Assembly (NCBI RefSeq): GCF_012726295.1
Contig: NZ_JABAOB010000005.1
Span: 1-64,000 of the forward strand
Direction: 5' to 3'
Length of the DNA stretch: 64,000 nucleotides
Source of the DNA: Chitinophaga sp. Ak27
GTDB taxonomy: Bacteria; Bacteroidota; Bacteroidia; Chitinophagales; Chitinophagaceae
Shown: in pieces, positions 8,120 to 16,541 of the stretch
Layout: each line of letters starts with the position of its first letter
Numbering within the stretch: the first letter of the stretch is position 1
Notes under the pieces: generated by a model
Told to the model about the DNA's origin: nothing
What the model saw: the letters and a program-made list of their open reading frames with translations, nothing else
Databases searched by the model: none
Made by a program: the position numbers and the translations under genes

Positions 8120-9211
8120 TTAGTAAGTTTGCATTTGGTCATCTATCGCACAAGCCCAGGCATGAATACCGCCTTCTACATTGTATATCCGTTTAAAACC
8201 CGCTGCTACCAGGCGTTGCGCCACGGCGCGGCTACGCATACCATGGTGACAAAGCACCGCTATCGGCATATCGGCCGGTAATGCGGTGATCCGTTGCATC
8301 ACTTCTCCCATGGGAATATGCAGCGAGGGTGATATATGGCAAATATCCCACTCATCTGTTTCCCGCACATCCAGCAGGGTAAAGCGGGTATGATTTTCTT
8401 GCCATTGCGCCAGTTTATCCACAGATAAGGATTGTACGCCTGCCACCTCGCAAACGGTTTGTTCGTAGTTGGCCTGTAAGGCAGTTATCTCCCGGTTGGC
8501 AGCTACAGGAGAGATGTTAAATACCAGGTGGTTATTATGCAGCGTATCAATGGTCATTAACTGGTTACGCAAAGGGGTTCCAATACCCGTGATCACCTTT
8601 ACGGTTTCATTGGCCTGGTAACAACCAATGATGCCAGGTAATACGCCCAACACGCCAATATCGCTGCAGTTCAGCATTTCACCACTTTCGGGTGGTTCAG
8701 GAAACAGGCAGCGATAGGTAGCCCCTTCCTGGTAGTTAAAGACACTTACCTGCCCCTCGTATTTATAGATAGCGCCGTATACGAGCGGTTTCCCGGTAAT
8801 CACACAGGCATCATTGACCAGGTAACGGGTACCGAAGTTATCGGAGCAATCAACAATCACATCGTAAGCGGCAAAAAGCTCCAGGGCGTTTTCGGTGGTG
8901 AGCCAGGTGTCATGTATTACATGGCTGACCTCTGGGTTCAGCGCCTGCAGGCGTTTTGCGGCCAGGGTTACTTTAGGCTGGCCCTGATCGGCGGTATGAT
9001 AGAGTACTTGTCTTTGCAGGTTTGTAACAGATACCGTATCATGCTCCACGATACCAATACGGCCAATCCCCATAGCGGTCAGATACTGTAATACAGGTAC
9101 GCCCAGGCCACCAGCACCTATTACCAATACTTTAGCTTGTTGTAATAATGCCTGTTTCTGCGGTCCAAATCCCTCCAACCGGGTTTGACGGTCATATCGG
9201 TCCATGCGCAT
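8120..9211 (-). CDS. moeB: MoeB/ThiF-type adenylyltransferase fused to rhodanese
   Basis: Activates the MoaD (or ThiS) C-terminus by adenylation and carries a sulfurtransferase domain. From the ATG at 9211 it is 363 residues. The ATP loop GAGGLG is at 32-37, the DCSDNF site at 121-126, and Cys182 in the NCSDIGVLGVLPG segment matches the catalytic-type cysteine. The rhodanese domain covers about 270-360 with active loop CHHGMRS (Cys321). The zinc-binding Cys pairs of classical MoeB are missing: TYRC at 166-169 keeps one Cys and the second CxxC is absent. The frame extends upstream to 9337 but that would overlap the GNAT gene by 91 bp. Confidence 0.93.
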   Translation of the reverse strand: MRMDRYDRQTRLEGFGPQKQALLQQAKVLVIGAGGLGVPVLQYLTAMGIGRIGIVEHDTVSVTNLQRQVLYHTADQGQPKVTLAAKRLQALNPEVSHVIHDTWLTTENALELFAAYDVIVDCSDNFGTRYLVNDACVITGKPLVYGAIYKYEGQVSVFNYQEGATYRCLFPEPPESGEMLNCSDIGVLGVLPGIIGCYQANETVKVITGIGTPLRNQLMTIDTLHNNHLVFNISPVAANREITALQANYEQTVCEVAGVQSLSVDKLAQWQENHTRFTLLDVRETDEWDICHISPSLHIPMGEVMQRITALPADMPIAVLCHHGMRSRAVAQRLVAAGFKRIYNVEGGIHAWACAIDDQMQTY

Positions 9212-9246
9212 GGTTTTAGACGTTAAAAATAATCGTATTCCGGAAA

Positions 9247-9795
9247 TTATAGCAGAGGTTTTATTTGCAGGTACATAGTAACCAGGTCTACATAGGCGCC
9301 ATTTTTTTGCTGGATGCCGCGGGGCAGGCGTCCACACTCCATAAAGCCGAAGTTGCGGTATAACTGCATAGCTTTTTCGTTGGTAGCAAACACCTGCAGG
9401 GAAAGCAGGTATAAATCCGGGCGTTCTTCTGCCCAGCGTAGCATAGCAGTCATCAGCCGGCGGCCTATTCCCATATTATTCCATTGACTTTCTATGGCAA
9501 TACCCATTTCTGCGGAGTGTGCCTTTTTATGCAACCCGCTGTGGTTAACATTTACGGAGCCTACAATATTACCTTTTACAATAGCCAGTAATAAGAGTTG
9601 ATGGGGATTATCGAGATAGCTTTGGATATAGTCCTGTTCGGAATGGATATCCAGCTCCAGTGACTCGCGGTGGGTAAAAAGGAGATAGTCCGTTTCCCGG
9701 GTCAGACGCTGGAAACTGGCCAGCAGCCCTGCTGCATCCTGTAATACAGGAGGGCGAATAATGAGTTCGTCGCCATTGGGAAGGAAATGTTTCAT
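9247..9795 (-). CDS. GNAT family N-acetyltransferase
   Basis: A 182-residue GCN5-related acetyltransferase. Motif A, with the acetyl-CoA pyrophosphate loop, is seen as WNNMGIGRRLMTAML near residue 106 (Q/RxxGxG/A type), preceded by the EMGIAIE strand; the C-terminal NEKAMQLYRNFGFME segment is the typical motif B. The acceptor is unknown; such proteins modify ribosomal proteins, small molecules or drugs. The ATG at 9795 is preferred to a GTG two codons earlier. It lies between serS and moeB on the same strand, separated from serS by a hairpin-rich gap. Confidence 0.87.
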   Translation of the reverse strand: MKHFLPNGDELIIRPPVLQDAAGLLASFQRLTRETDYLLFTHRESLELDIHSEQDYIQSYLDNPHQLLLLAIVKGNIVGSVNVNHSGLHKKAHSAEMGIAIESQWNNMGIGRRLMTAMLRWAEERPDLYLLSLQVFATNEKAMQLYRNFGFMECGRLPRGIQQKNGAYVDLVTMYLQIKPLL

Positions 9796-9800
9796 GTACA

Positions 9801-9853
9801 CATCGGAATATCCGATGACCTGGTGACGGGAGTGGTTCCCGTTACCAGGTCAT
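9801..9853 (-). promoter_or_regulatory. Overlapping stem-loops between serS and the GNAT gene
   Basis: Two inverted repeats: arms 9815-9830 and 9838-9853 (16 bp with one wobble, 7-nt loop), and arms 9801-9807 and 9811-9817 (7 bp, 3-nt loop). They share 9815-9817. No T run follows on the minus strand, so it is not a classical terminator. It could be a processing or attenuation element between serS and the GNAT start. Confidence 0.6.
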
Positions 9854-9862
9854 TGTGAGTAA

Positions 9863-11131
9863 TTATATCATATGGCTACCAAAGTAAGATTGTAGCACCG
9901 TAGGCACCTGGATACCTTCGGCCGTCTGGTTGTTTTCCAGCAGGCAGGCCAGGATACGGGGCAGCGCCAGGGAGCTGCCATTCAGGGAATGCACCAGCTG
10001 TGGCTTACCATTGTTTTCCTTGAAACGTATTTTCATACGATTGGTCTGGTACGCCTCAAAGTTGCTCACAGAGCTCACTTCCAGCCATTTTTGCTGAGCG
10101 GCGCTGTATACTTCAAAATCGTAGGTGATGGCTGAGGTGAAGCTCATATCGCCGGCGCATAAACGCAGGATGCGATAAGGCAGCTCCAGCTGGTTCAGCA
10201 GCGTTTCCACATGCGCAATCATTTCATCCAGCGCCTCGAAAGACTTTTCGGGATGTACCAGCTGTACAATTTCAACCTTATCAAACTGATGTACCCGGTT
10301 TAATCCACGTACATCTTTACCATAAGAACCGGCTTCACGGCGGAAGCAAGGCGTATAGGCGGTCATTTTGATAGGCAAATCGGTATCTTTCACGATTTCA
10401 TCACGGTAAATATTGGTTACCGGTACTTCCGCCGTAGGAATGAGAAAGTAGTTATCTTCCGTCGCATGATACATCTGGCCTTCTTTATCTGGCAGCTGAC
10501 CGGTGCCATAAGCAGAGGCCTCATTTACCAGGTAAGGAGGTGCGTATTCTGTATACCCGTTGCTGGTATTGTAATCCAGGAAGTACTGGATTAAAGCACG
10601 TTGTAAGCGGGCGCCCCTATTTTTGAAAACAGGAAAACCACTACCAGTAATTTTATTACCCAGCTCAAAGTCAATCAGGTCGTATTGTTTAGCAAGGTCC
10701 CAGTGAGGAACAGCGCCTGCATACAGGTCAGGAATCTTACCACCGCTACGTACTATTTCATTTTCTTCCGGCGTTTTACCGGCAGGCACCATAGCAGCAG
10801 GCAGGTTCGGCAGCTTTACCAGCGTATCGTGCAAGGCCTTTTCAATAGCATTCAATTCTTCATTCACAGGGCCCAGGCGATCTTTCAAAGCCGCTACAGC
10901 AGCACGTTGTGCTTCTCCCTCTTCTTTCTTGCCCTGCGCCATCAGTTTACCTATTTCTTTAGACAAACTGTTCACCTGCGCTTGGGTTTCATCGTATTCC
11001 AGGGTTAATTTCTTGCGCTTGTCGTCCAGGGCCAGCACTTCTTCCACTACTTCCAGCTCCTTGAAGTTCTTAAAGGCCAGGCGCTCCAGCACAAATTCTT
11101 TATTTTGACGTATAAACGGTACTTGTAACAT
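9863..11131 (-). CDS. serS: Serine--tRNA ligase
   Basis: Class II synthetase charging tRNA-Ser. From the ATG at 11131 the protein is 422 residues, the normal size. The N-terminal ~110 residues are the long antiparallel coiled-coil arm that binds the tRNA variable loop (highly charged, rich in Lys/Glu). Motif 2 is FRREAGSYGKDVRGLNRVHQF near 268 and motif 3 is NGSSLALPRILACLLEN near 385. The frame stays open 29 codons further upstream, but that extension spans the promoter and is not serS-like. A -7 box lies 22 bp before the start. Confidence 0.97.
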   Translation of the reverse strand: MLQVPFIRQNKEFVLERLAFKNFKELEVVEEVLALDDKRKKLTLEYDETQAQVNSLSKEIGKLMAQGKKEEGEAQRAAVAALKDRLGPVNEELNAIEKALHDTLVKLPNLPAAMVPAGKTPEENEIVRSGGKIPDLYAGAVPHWDLAKQYDLIDFELGNKITGSGFPVFKNRGARLQRALIQYFLDYNTSNGYTEYAPPYLVNEASAYGTGQLPDKEGQMYHATEDNYFLIPTAEVPVTNIYRDEIVKDTDLPIKMTAYTPCFRREAGSYGKDVRGLNRVHQFDKVEIVQLVHPEKSFEALDEMIAHVETLLNQLELPYRILRLCAGDMSFTSAITYDFEVYSAAQQKWLEVSSVSNFEAYQTNRMKIRFKENNGKPQLVHSLNGSSLALPRILACLLENNQTAEGIQVPTVLQSYFGSHMI

Positions 11132-11153
11132 GTGTTGTATGATAAAATTTTGA

Positions 11154-11161
11154 CAAAGATA
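11154..11161 (-). promoter_or_regulatory. -7 promoter box for serS
   Basis: TATCTTTG read on the minus strand, an exact TAnnTTTG match, 22 bp before the serS ATG. No convincing -33 TTG is seen at normal spacing. Confidence 0.5.
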
Positions 11162-11183
11162 ATAAAAGAGCGAAAAGCCAGAG

Positions 11184-11279
11184 GCAGAAAGCAAAAAGCT
11201 ATAGCAGCGGATGATCAAAGCGGGTCACAAACTATCCTGGCAAATGATTATTCGCTACAATTGCTTTTTGCTTTCAGCT
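11184..11279. repeat. Dispersed palindromic repeat, copy A
   Basis: Imperfect inverted repeat with arms at about 11184-11214 and 11244-11279. The outer parts pair well (15 of 16 in the segment around AGAAAGCAAAAAGC) and the inner parts partly. It starts directly at the nadE stop codon and fills the nadE-serS gap. The left arm matches copy B (18895-18998) at 26 of 31 positions. It may serve as a terminator or REP-like element. Confidence 0.75.
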
Positions 11280-12946
11280 CAACTAAGATATTTCCCCACA
11301 ATAGGTACCCTGCGGCCCACACCAAAAGCCTTGGAAGATACCCGGATAATGGGACAGAATTGATTTCGCTTGTATTCATTGGTGTTTACCATTTTTAAGG
11401 CCCGCGAAACCAACGCCGAGTCGAAGCCCTGTGCTACAATTTCACGAGGCCCCTGACGGCGCTCAATGTACTGATAAAGGATGCGGTCCAATATCGCGTA
11501 GTCCGGCAGGCTGTCGCTATCTTTCTGATCAGGGCGCAGCTCTGCTGATGGCGCCTTATCAATAATATTCACTGGTATGATCTCTTTCTCCCGGTTAATA
11601 TACCGTGCCAGGGAATATACCTGCATCTTATACACATCTCCCAAAACAGACAAACCTCCCGCCATATCGCCATATAAAGTACCATAACCGGTAGATAACT
11701 CGCTCTTATTGGAAGTATTCAACAAGATATAGCCAAACTTGTTAGACAAGCCCATTAAGAGATTGCCCCGGATACGGGATTGGGTATTTTCTTCCGCCAC
11801 ATTAAACGGCAACCCTTTAAAATAAGGCTCCAGCGTAGCCAGGAAGGTTTCATAAATATCATTAATGCGAATGATATCGTAAGGGTTACCCAGGTTTTGG
11901 GACAGTGCTACGGCATCGTCTACGGAATGGCTGGTAGAGTAGGGAGAAGGCATCAATATAGCCCTCACGTTATCTTTACCCAATGCCTCGCAGGCAATAG
12001 CCAGGGTAACTGCGCTGTCAATACCGCCGGAAGACCCGAGAATGGCTTTGGTAAAGCCCATTTTACCAAAATAATCACGGATACCCAATACCAGGGCATC
12101 GTAGATCCGGTGAATATTATGATCGAACTCCAACGCCATGAGTGGTGTAAAGCCGGTAGGATTTACCTGCGGCAAATCGCTGGCCACCAGCTTTTCCAGC
12201 TCCATGCCTCCCATTGCTTCTTCGAAGTAAGGCAGTTCTTTAACGATATTACCCTTGGCATCGTAAATCAAAGAGCCGCCGTCGAATACAATTTCTGTTT
12301 GAGAACCCACGGTATTACAGTAATACAGCGGAATTTTATATTTTAATACATTGGCCAGGATAATTTCCTTCCTGTCTTCATCATGATCATAATCAAACGG
12401 AGAAGCTGAGAGGTTAATCATTACATCCGGCTCCTGGGCAATCAGCTGATCCATCGGGCAGATACGGTACAGGGGATTATCTCCCAGGTTCCAGATATCT
12501 TCACAGATGGTGACAGCCAGCTTTTTTCCTTTAAATGGAATGATATTCCATTCATAGGAAGGCTCGAAATACCGGTATTCATCAAATACATCGTAGGTAG
12601 GCAGCAGGGTTTTATGTACCACCTGTTTTACTTCCCCTTCATACAGGAACCAGGCAGCATTAAAGAGATCTTTCCCCTCCCGTTGTGCATTCCGTGCCGG
12701 GGCGCCTACTAAAACGGCGATATCCCGGGTATGTGTTTTAATCACATCAATGGCCTTGTGACATTGCGCAATAAAATCTTCAAACTCCAGGAAATCACGT
12801 GGAGGATAGCCACAAACACACAACTCTGAAAACACGACCAGGTCGGCGCCCTGCGCTTTGGCAGCTTGGATGCCTGCTATAATCTTCTCTGTATTTTTCT
12901 CAAAATTGCCAATATGATAATTCTGTTGCGCCAGTATAATATTCAT
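11279..12946 (-). CDS. nadE: Glutamine-dependent NAD+ synthetase
   Basis: A 555-residue two-domain enzyme that amidates deamido-NAD+. The N-terminal glutaminase (nitrilase fold, about 1-265) has the triad Glu41 (FSELC), Lys112 (HKTLLP) and Cys148 (TICEDIW). The C-terminal synthetase (about 275-555) has the pyrophosphate loop SSGGIDS at 305-311 and the NKSELSTGYGTLYGD segment. The ATG start is immediate and the length is standard for the short glutamine-dependent class. It is 31 bp downstream of a PorT-like barrel gene. The stop codon coincides with the edge of repeat copy A. Confidence 0.97.
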   Translation of the reverse strand: MNIILAQQNYHIGNFEKNTEKIIAGIQAAKAQGADLVVFSELCVCGYPPRDFLEFEDFIAQCHKAIDVIKTHTRDIAVLVGAPARNAQREGKDLFNAAWFLYEGEVKQVVHKTLLPTYDVFDEYRYFEPSYEWNIIPFKGKKLAVTICEDIWNLGDNPLYRICPMDQLIAQEPDVMINLSASPFDYDHDEDRKEIILANVLKYKIPLYYCNTVGSQTEIVFDGGSLIYDAKGNIVKELPYFEEAMGGMELEKLVASDLPQVNPTGFTPLMALEFDHNIHRIYDALVLGIRDYFGKMGFTKAILGSSGGIDSAVTLAIACEALGKDNVRAILMPSPYSTSHSVDDAVALSQNLGNPYDIIRINDIYETFLATLEPYFKGLPFNVAEENTQSRIRGNLLMGLSNKFGYILLNTSNKSELSTGYGTLYGDMAGGLSVLGDVYKMQVYSLARYINREKEIIPVNIIDKAPSAELRPDQKDSDSLPDYAILDRILYQYIERRQGPREIVAQGFDSALVSRALKMVNTNEYKRNQFCPIIRVSSKAFGVGRRVPIVGKYLS

Positions 12947-12977
12947 AGTAATAAAGTGAGCTAATTCAAAAAAACGG

Positions 12978-13664
12978 CTAGAAAAATATTCCCAGCCGCA
13001 GGGCGAAGTTATTCATATTTACCCTGCCATCATTCCATTTTGCATTACGGGTTACATCTACAAACCCATTCTGGTAGGTAATGCCCACCAGGCCGGTTAG
13101 ATTCTCGCCCAGCGGATATTCGACACCTCCTCCTATCAACATACCAATGTTGATGCGGTTCATGTCGGACAGGATATTTACGCGATCGTACGACTGGCTG
13201 CCGCTCACCACGTTGGCGCGTCCGCTCACCGGGAAATCGAGGTAGCTACCAAATTGTCCCCACCACACAATATCATTTTCCATGGGTACCGACTTCAGCT
13301 TCAGCGCTACGGGGATTTCGATATAGGTGAGCTTCATATTGTATTCGGCTGTATTGCCACTATAACTGCTCAATCCTTTACCGGCATCATATTGCAGCTT
13401 GCTGCCTGCCAGCATCACCTGAAATCCCGAGGAAAGGGCATAGGTGCCCCTGTCGTTGAGATTAAAGTCGGCCATGAGCCCGAAATTAAGTCCGGCCTTA
13501 GCGCTGTTGCGGTTTACGCCCGATTCCTGTGGTTTTAATACCGATATCATCGGGTTCAATGTAAATCCCAGCCTGGTCCCGTGTCTGAAAGCCCGGGGGC
13601 CATATTGCCCCACACTCGCCTGCGTGATGCCCATAATAGCCAGCAAAAAGAGAATCTTCTTCAT
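12978..13664 (-). CDS. PorT-like outer-membrane beta-barrel protein
   Basis: A 228-residue protein with a signal peptide (about 1-19, cleavage after VGQ) and alternating amphipathic strands ending in an aromatic residue (LRLGIFF), as in outer-membrane barrels. The central segment KLTYIEIPVALKLKS near 112 is the strand signature of the PorT/OMP_b-brl_2 group. PorT itself is a type IX secretion component, but this group has many paralogues, so I do not assign that function. It heads the nadE-serS strand and is divergent from gldB (73 bp between starts). Confidence 0.8.
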   Translation of the reverse strand: MKKILFLLAIMGITQASVGQYGPRAFRHGTRLGFTLNPMISVLKPQESGVNRNSAKAGLNFGLMADFNLNDRGTYALSSGFQVMLAGSKLQYDAGKGLSSYSGNTAEYNMKLTYIEIPVALKLKSVPMENDIVWWGQFGSYLDFPVSGRANVVSGSQSYDRVNILSDMNRINIGMLIGGGVEYPLGENLTGLVGITYQNGFVDVTRNAKWNDGRVNMNNFALRLGIFF

Positions 13665-13737
13665 AGATGATGCTAGTTCACAATTTTTTATAATACAAGG
13701 TAAATAATAATTTTACCTTAGATGAGTTTTAAGAGTG

Positions 13738-14775
13738 ATGCAAAGTTACATTAATAAATATACCCTGCTGACAGCCGGCCTGATTGCCCTGCTGGGAATG
13801 GCGGCCTGTACATCAGGCCCTAAAGCTCCGGACGTAAGTCATATACCCATGACCGTTAGTATGTCGCGCTTTGATTCGGCCCTTTTCACCATTGATACTA
13901 ACGCCATGCAACCTGGTCTTGCGAGGCTCCATGCCAGCTACCCGGTATTTCTGCCCCTCTACGTAACGGATATTATGAACCTGGGCGCCTATTCCGATAG
14001 TAGCAGTACAGTGCAGCACCAACTTCATATGTTCCTGACCACGCCGGATTTTCGTCACCTGGAACAATCAGTACAGGCAAAATATGGCGACGGGTCAGCA
14101 CTAAACGCCAAGCTGGCACAGTGTTTCCGGTATATCAAATATTATATTCCATCTTTTCATCCGCCTAAAGTGGTCACTTTCATTTCGGGAATAGCCAATT
14201 ATGGTGCCATTACGGTAGATACTATCCTGGGAATAGGGCTGGATATGTACATGGGAGCAGACTTTCCTCCCTATGCCCAGATCCCTGATTACCCCGATTA
14301 CATGATACGCCGCTTTGCCCCAGAGTATATTACCACCAACTGTATGCAGGTGATACAACAGCAATTATATCCTCCTGCGCGTAAAAATGCGAACCTGCTG
14401 GAACAGATGATGGAAGCAGGTAAGCAACAGTATTTCCTGGATAAGGTACTTCCCGGCACTCCAGACACCGTAAAGTTGGGATATACCAAGAGCCAGCTGG
14501 ACTGGTGCTATGACAATGAACAGATGATCTGGCAGTTTTTTGTGCAGAATAACCTGGTATACTCCAGCGACTGGCAGCAAATCAATCATTTTGTGGGAGA
14601 TGGCCCTTCTACACAGGGCATGCCCGAGGGCGCTCCCGGTAAAATTGCCAATTTTGTGGGCTGGCAGATCATAAAGAAATATATGAATGAGCACAAGGAA
14701 GTTACCTTGCAGCAGTTAATGGAATCGAAAGATGTGACGGAAATCTTTAAGGCCACGAAATACAGGCCTAAATAA
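13738..14775 (+). CDS. gldB: Gliding motility lipoprotein GldB
   Basis: A 345-residue lipoprotein: the signal peptide ends in the lipobox GMAAC with lipidated Cys24. The body resembles GldB, for example MSRFDSALFT near 42, SYPVFLPLY near 66, FHPPKVVTFISGIANYG near 140 and the C-terminal GKIANFVGWQIIKKYM. GldB is needed for gliding and for stability of the type IX secretion-linked machinery in Flavobacterium. GTG at 13735 sits just before the ATG used here. In this genome it is separated from gldFG by about 20 kb. A short inverted repeat (13698-13720) lies in the divergent promoter gap. Confidence 0.9.
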   Translation: MQSYINKYTLLTAGLIALLGMAACTSGPKAPDVSHIPMTVSMSRFDSALFTIDTNAMQPGLARLHASYPVFLPLYVTDIMNLGAYSDSSSTVQHQLHMFLTTPDFRHLEQSVQAKYGDGSALNAKLAQCFRYIKYYIPSFHPPKVVTFISGIANYGAITVDTILGIGLDMYMGADFPPYAQIPDYPDYMIRRFAPEYITTNCMQVIQQQLYPPARKNANLLEQMMEAGKQQYFLDKVLPGTPDTVKLGYTKSQLDWCYDNEQMIWQFFVQNNLVYSSDWQQINHFVGDGPSTQGMPEGAPGKIANFVGWQIIKKYMNEHKEVTLQQLMESKDVTEIFKATKYRPK

Positions 14776-14801
14776 CGGTTACAGGCTAAACGAAGACAGG
14801 A

Positions 14802-15188
14802 TTAGTTGAGTTTGAAAGGAACCACCATCTGGAATTCGGGGATTTTTACTTCGAGAATTTTCTTGTCCAGTTGGTTTTCCATCTGATAAGTACCATACAT
14901 CTTACCAATCTCTGTTCTGAGATTGGATCCCGAGACGTACTGGTAAGTTTCACCGGGCGCCAGCAGTGGTTGAACACCTACAACACCTTCGCCTTCCACC
15001 TCACGATGTGTGCCGTTGGAATCGATAATATACCAGTGGCGACGCAGCAGCTTGATGGGGAAAGTGTTATTGTTTTCAATGGTAATACGGTAAGCAAACA
15101 TGAATTCGCTTCCAATTGGATTTGAATAATCCGGCTGGTAGAATGTCTCCACGCTGATGGTGATGCCCTCTGTTACCTTCTTAACCAT
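14802..15188 (-). CDS. apaG: ApaG domain protein
   Basis: A 128-residue single-domain ApaG protein (Ig-like beta fold). Conserved segments include FAYRITIENNN near residue 31, LLRRHWYIIDSNG near 47, GEGVVGVQPLLAPGETYQYVSG near 66 and GTYQM near 98. ApaG homologues have been linked to divalent-cation resistance and protein interaction, and the exact biochemical role is uncertain. It converges with gldB (26-bp gap). Confidence 0.93.
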   Translation of the reverse strand: MVKKVTEGITISVETFYQPDYSNPIGSEFMFAYRITIENNNTFPIKLLRRHWYIIDSNGTHREVEGEGVVGVQPLLAPGETYQYVSGSNLRTEIGKMYGTYQMENQLDKKILEVKIPEFQMVVPFKLN

Positions 15189-15271
15189 AAAATCAACCTT
15201 TAACGTAAAAATAAGAAAAATAAAACCAGTGGTTGGAAAAAATCTGGTAACTGCCCTACTTTAACGATTCT

Positions 15272-15598
15272 TTAGATTATTTCAATGTTATCGAGTATAG
15301 CCGGGTCTTCTTCAGCGGCCCTTGCTGCCACCTCCAGGATGTTGTTATAATAGCCCCTGCGCAGGTATTCAGCGAAATATCTCCATAGAAATCCAAAAAA
15401 TCCAAAACGCTGGTACTGTTTTATATGGCAAGCCTCGTGCCGCATCCAGGCGACGTCTGACAAAAAACGTTCCCGGGACGCTCCATGCAGGTGGATGGTG
15501 CGTCCCAGGACCATGGCTACAGACTGCACCCGCATAAAGCGGGCTGCTATCTTTGCCAGCCTTGAATTTTCACGTATGCGGCAGATTATTTTTTCCAA
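15272..15598 (-). CDS. Small HExxH zinc-metallopeptidase-like protein
   Basis: A 108-residue protein with HEACH at residues 54-58, followed by IKQYQR; this HExxHxxQYxR pattern resembles the DUF4157-type minimal gluzincin core. Glu89 (ILEVAARAAE) is placed where a third zinc ligand would be. The N-terminal 30 residues are basic and amphipathic, with no signal peptide. It is the last gene of the cytochrome/YceI/DUF5777 operon and overlaps the barrel gene by 13 bp. Peptidase activity is inferred from the motif only; some relatives lack proven activity. Confidence 0.72.
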   Translation of the reverse strand: MEKIICRIRENSRLAKIAARFMRVQSVAMVLGRTIHLHGASRERFLSDVAWMRHEACHIKQYQRFGFFGFLWRYFAEYLRRGYYNNILEVAARAAEEDPAILDNIEII

Positions 15599-16530
15599 TC
15601 CTTCTTCCCGAATAACGTAAATCTACGGGAAATATTGAAACCCCAGCGGAATTGCCCCTGTAACCAGGAGGTGGTGGTTTCCGGAATAAATTGGTTTTCC
15701 AGGATGGCGGTGGAGTTGGTAAAAGTGATGCTGAATACATGGCCCCCGGTTTCTATTTCCAGTCCCACGCCCAGCGGGTTATAAAACTTAGTGCCCAACG
15801 ATTTGAAATAATCTTTGCTTTCAGTGGTCCTAAACGGATAGTAATACTCCGCCAGCAATCCCAGGCGTTTACTCAGCTTTAAACGGCCGGCTGCACCCAG
15901 GGCAAACATATTATTCATATCCATATATGAAACCCGGTTACGATGCACATAAGTCGGCATCAGCGTGAGAGACAGCCGCTCAGCAAATTTACGGGATACC
16001 AGCGCCTGCGCCACATAGGTCATACGGTCGGCTGTAGTTCCGAAATAATCCGGCGCCGTTTTATCCGTGGCCGACGGCATACCGCTGATCACCATATTAC
16101 CGAATACTGCTACAGATACCGGCACGTAATTATCGGTGGTTTGCTGAAGAAACCGGTATTTCACCAGTCCTTCGTACAACTGGCGCAGGTTACCGGCGCC
16201 TTTACTCCGGCTGATCCCTACCATAAGGTTGTCGGAAATCCCGTACTCAAAGGCAATACGGATATCAGTAGAGTTATCGGTACCGAAAAAAGTCTTGGTT
16301 CCTCCGAACTCACCACCGGCGTCGCCAAAGCGGTGTGCCACCCGGAAGTCGAGCTCGTGTTTGCGGAGCGTTTCGGTAGACTGGCCCTGGATAATACGGG
16401 TTGATTTATACGTATCCCGTACCCGTGTATGTGTAGTACCGGTGCTGTCGAAAAGCTTCTCCAGGCTGTTTTGGGCCTGCGCGGCAGTGCCGGCGGCGAG
16501 ACATAATAATATGGCAGGTATAATTTTCAT
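15586..16530 (-). CDS. DUF5777 family outer-membrane beta-barrel protein
   Basis: A 314-residue exported protein: signal peptide about 1-19 (cleavage after AQA), then the family-like opening with ETLRKHELDFRVAHRFGD near 54 and FEYGISDNLMVGISRS near 93, and strand-turn-strand repeats to the C-terminus. I recognise it as DUF5777-like. Members occur with YceI and c-type cytochrome genes, as here (11 bp from YceI). It probably sits in the outer membrane; any link to electron transfer is inferred from neighbours. Confidence 0.83.
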   Translation of the reverse strand: MKIIPAILLCLAAGTAAQAQNSLEKLFDSTGTTHTRVRDTYKSTRIIQGQSTETLRKHELDFRVAHRFGDAGGEFGGTKTFFGTDNSTDIRIAFEYGISDNLMVGISRSKGAGNLRQLYEGLVKYRFLQQTTDNYVPVSVAVFGNMVISGMPSATDKTAPDYFGTTADRMTYVAQALVSRKFAERLSLTLMPTYVHRNRVSYMDMNNMFALGAAGRLKLSKRLGLLAEYYYPFRTTESKDYFKSLGTKFYNPLGVGLEIETGGHVFSITFTNSTAILENQFIPETTTSWLQGQFRWGFNISRRFTLFGKKDWKK

Positions 16531-16541
16531 GTAATAATTGA

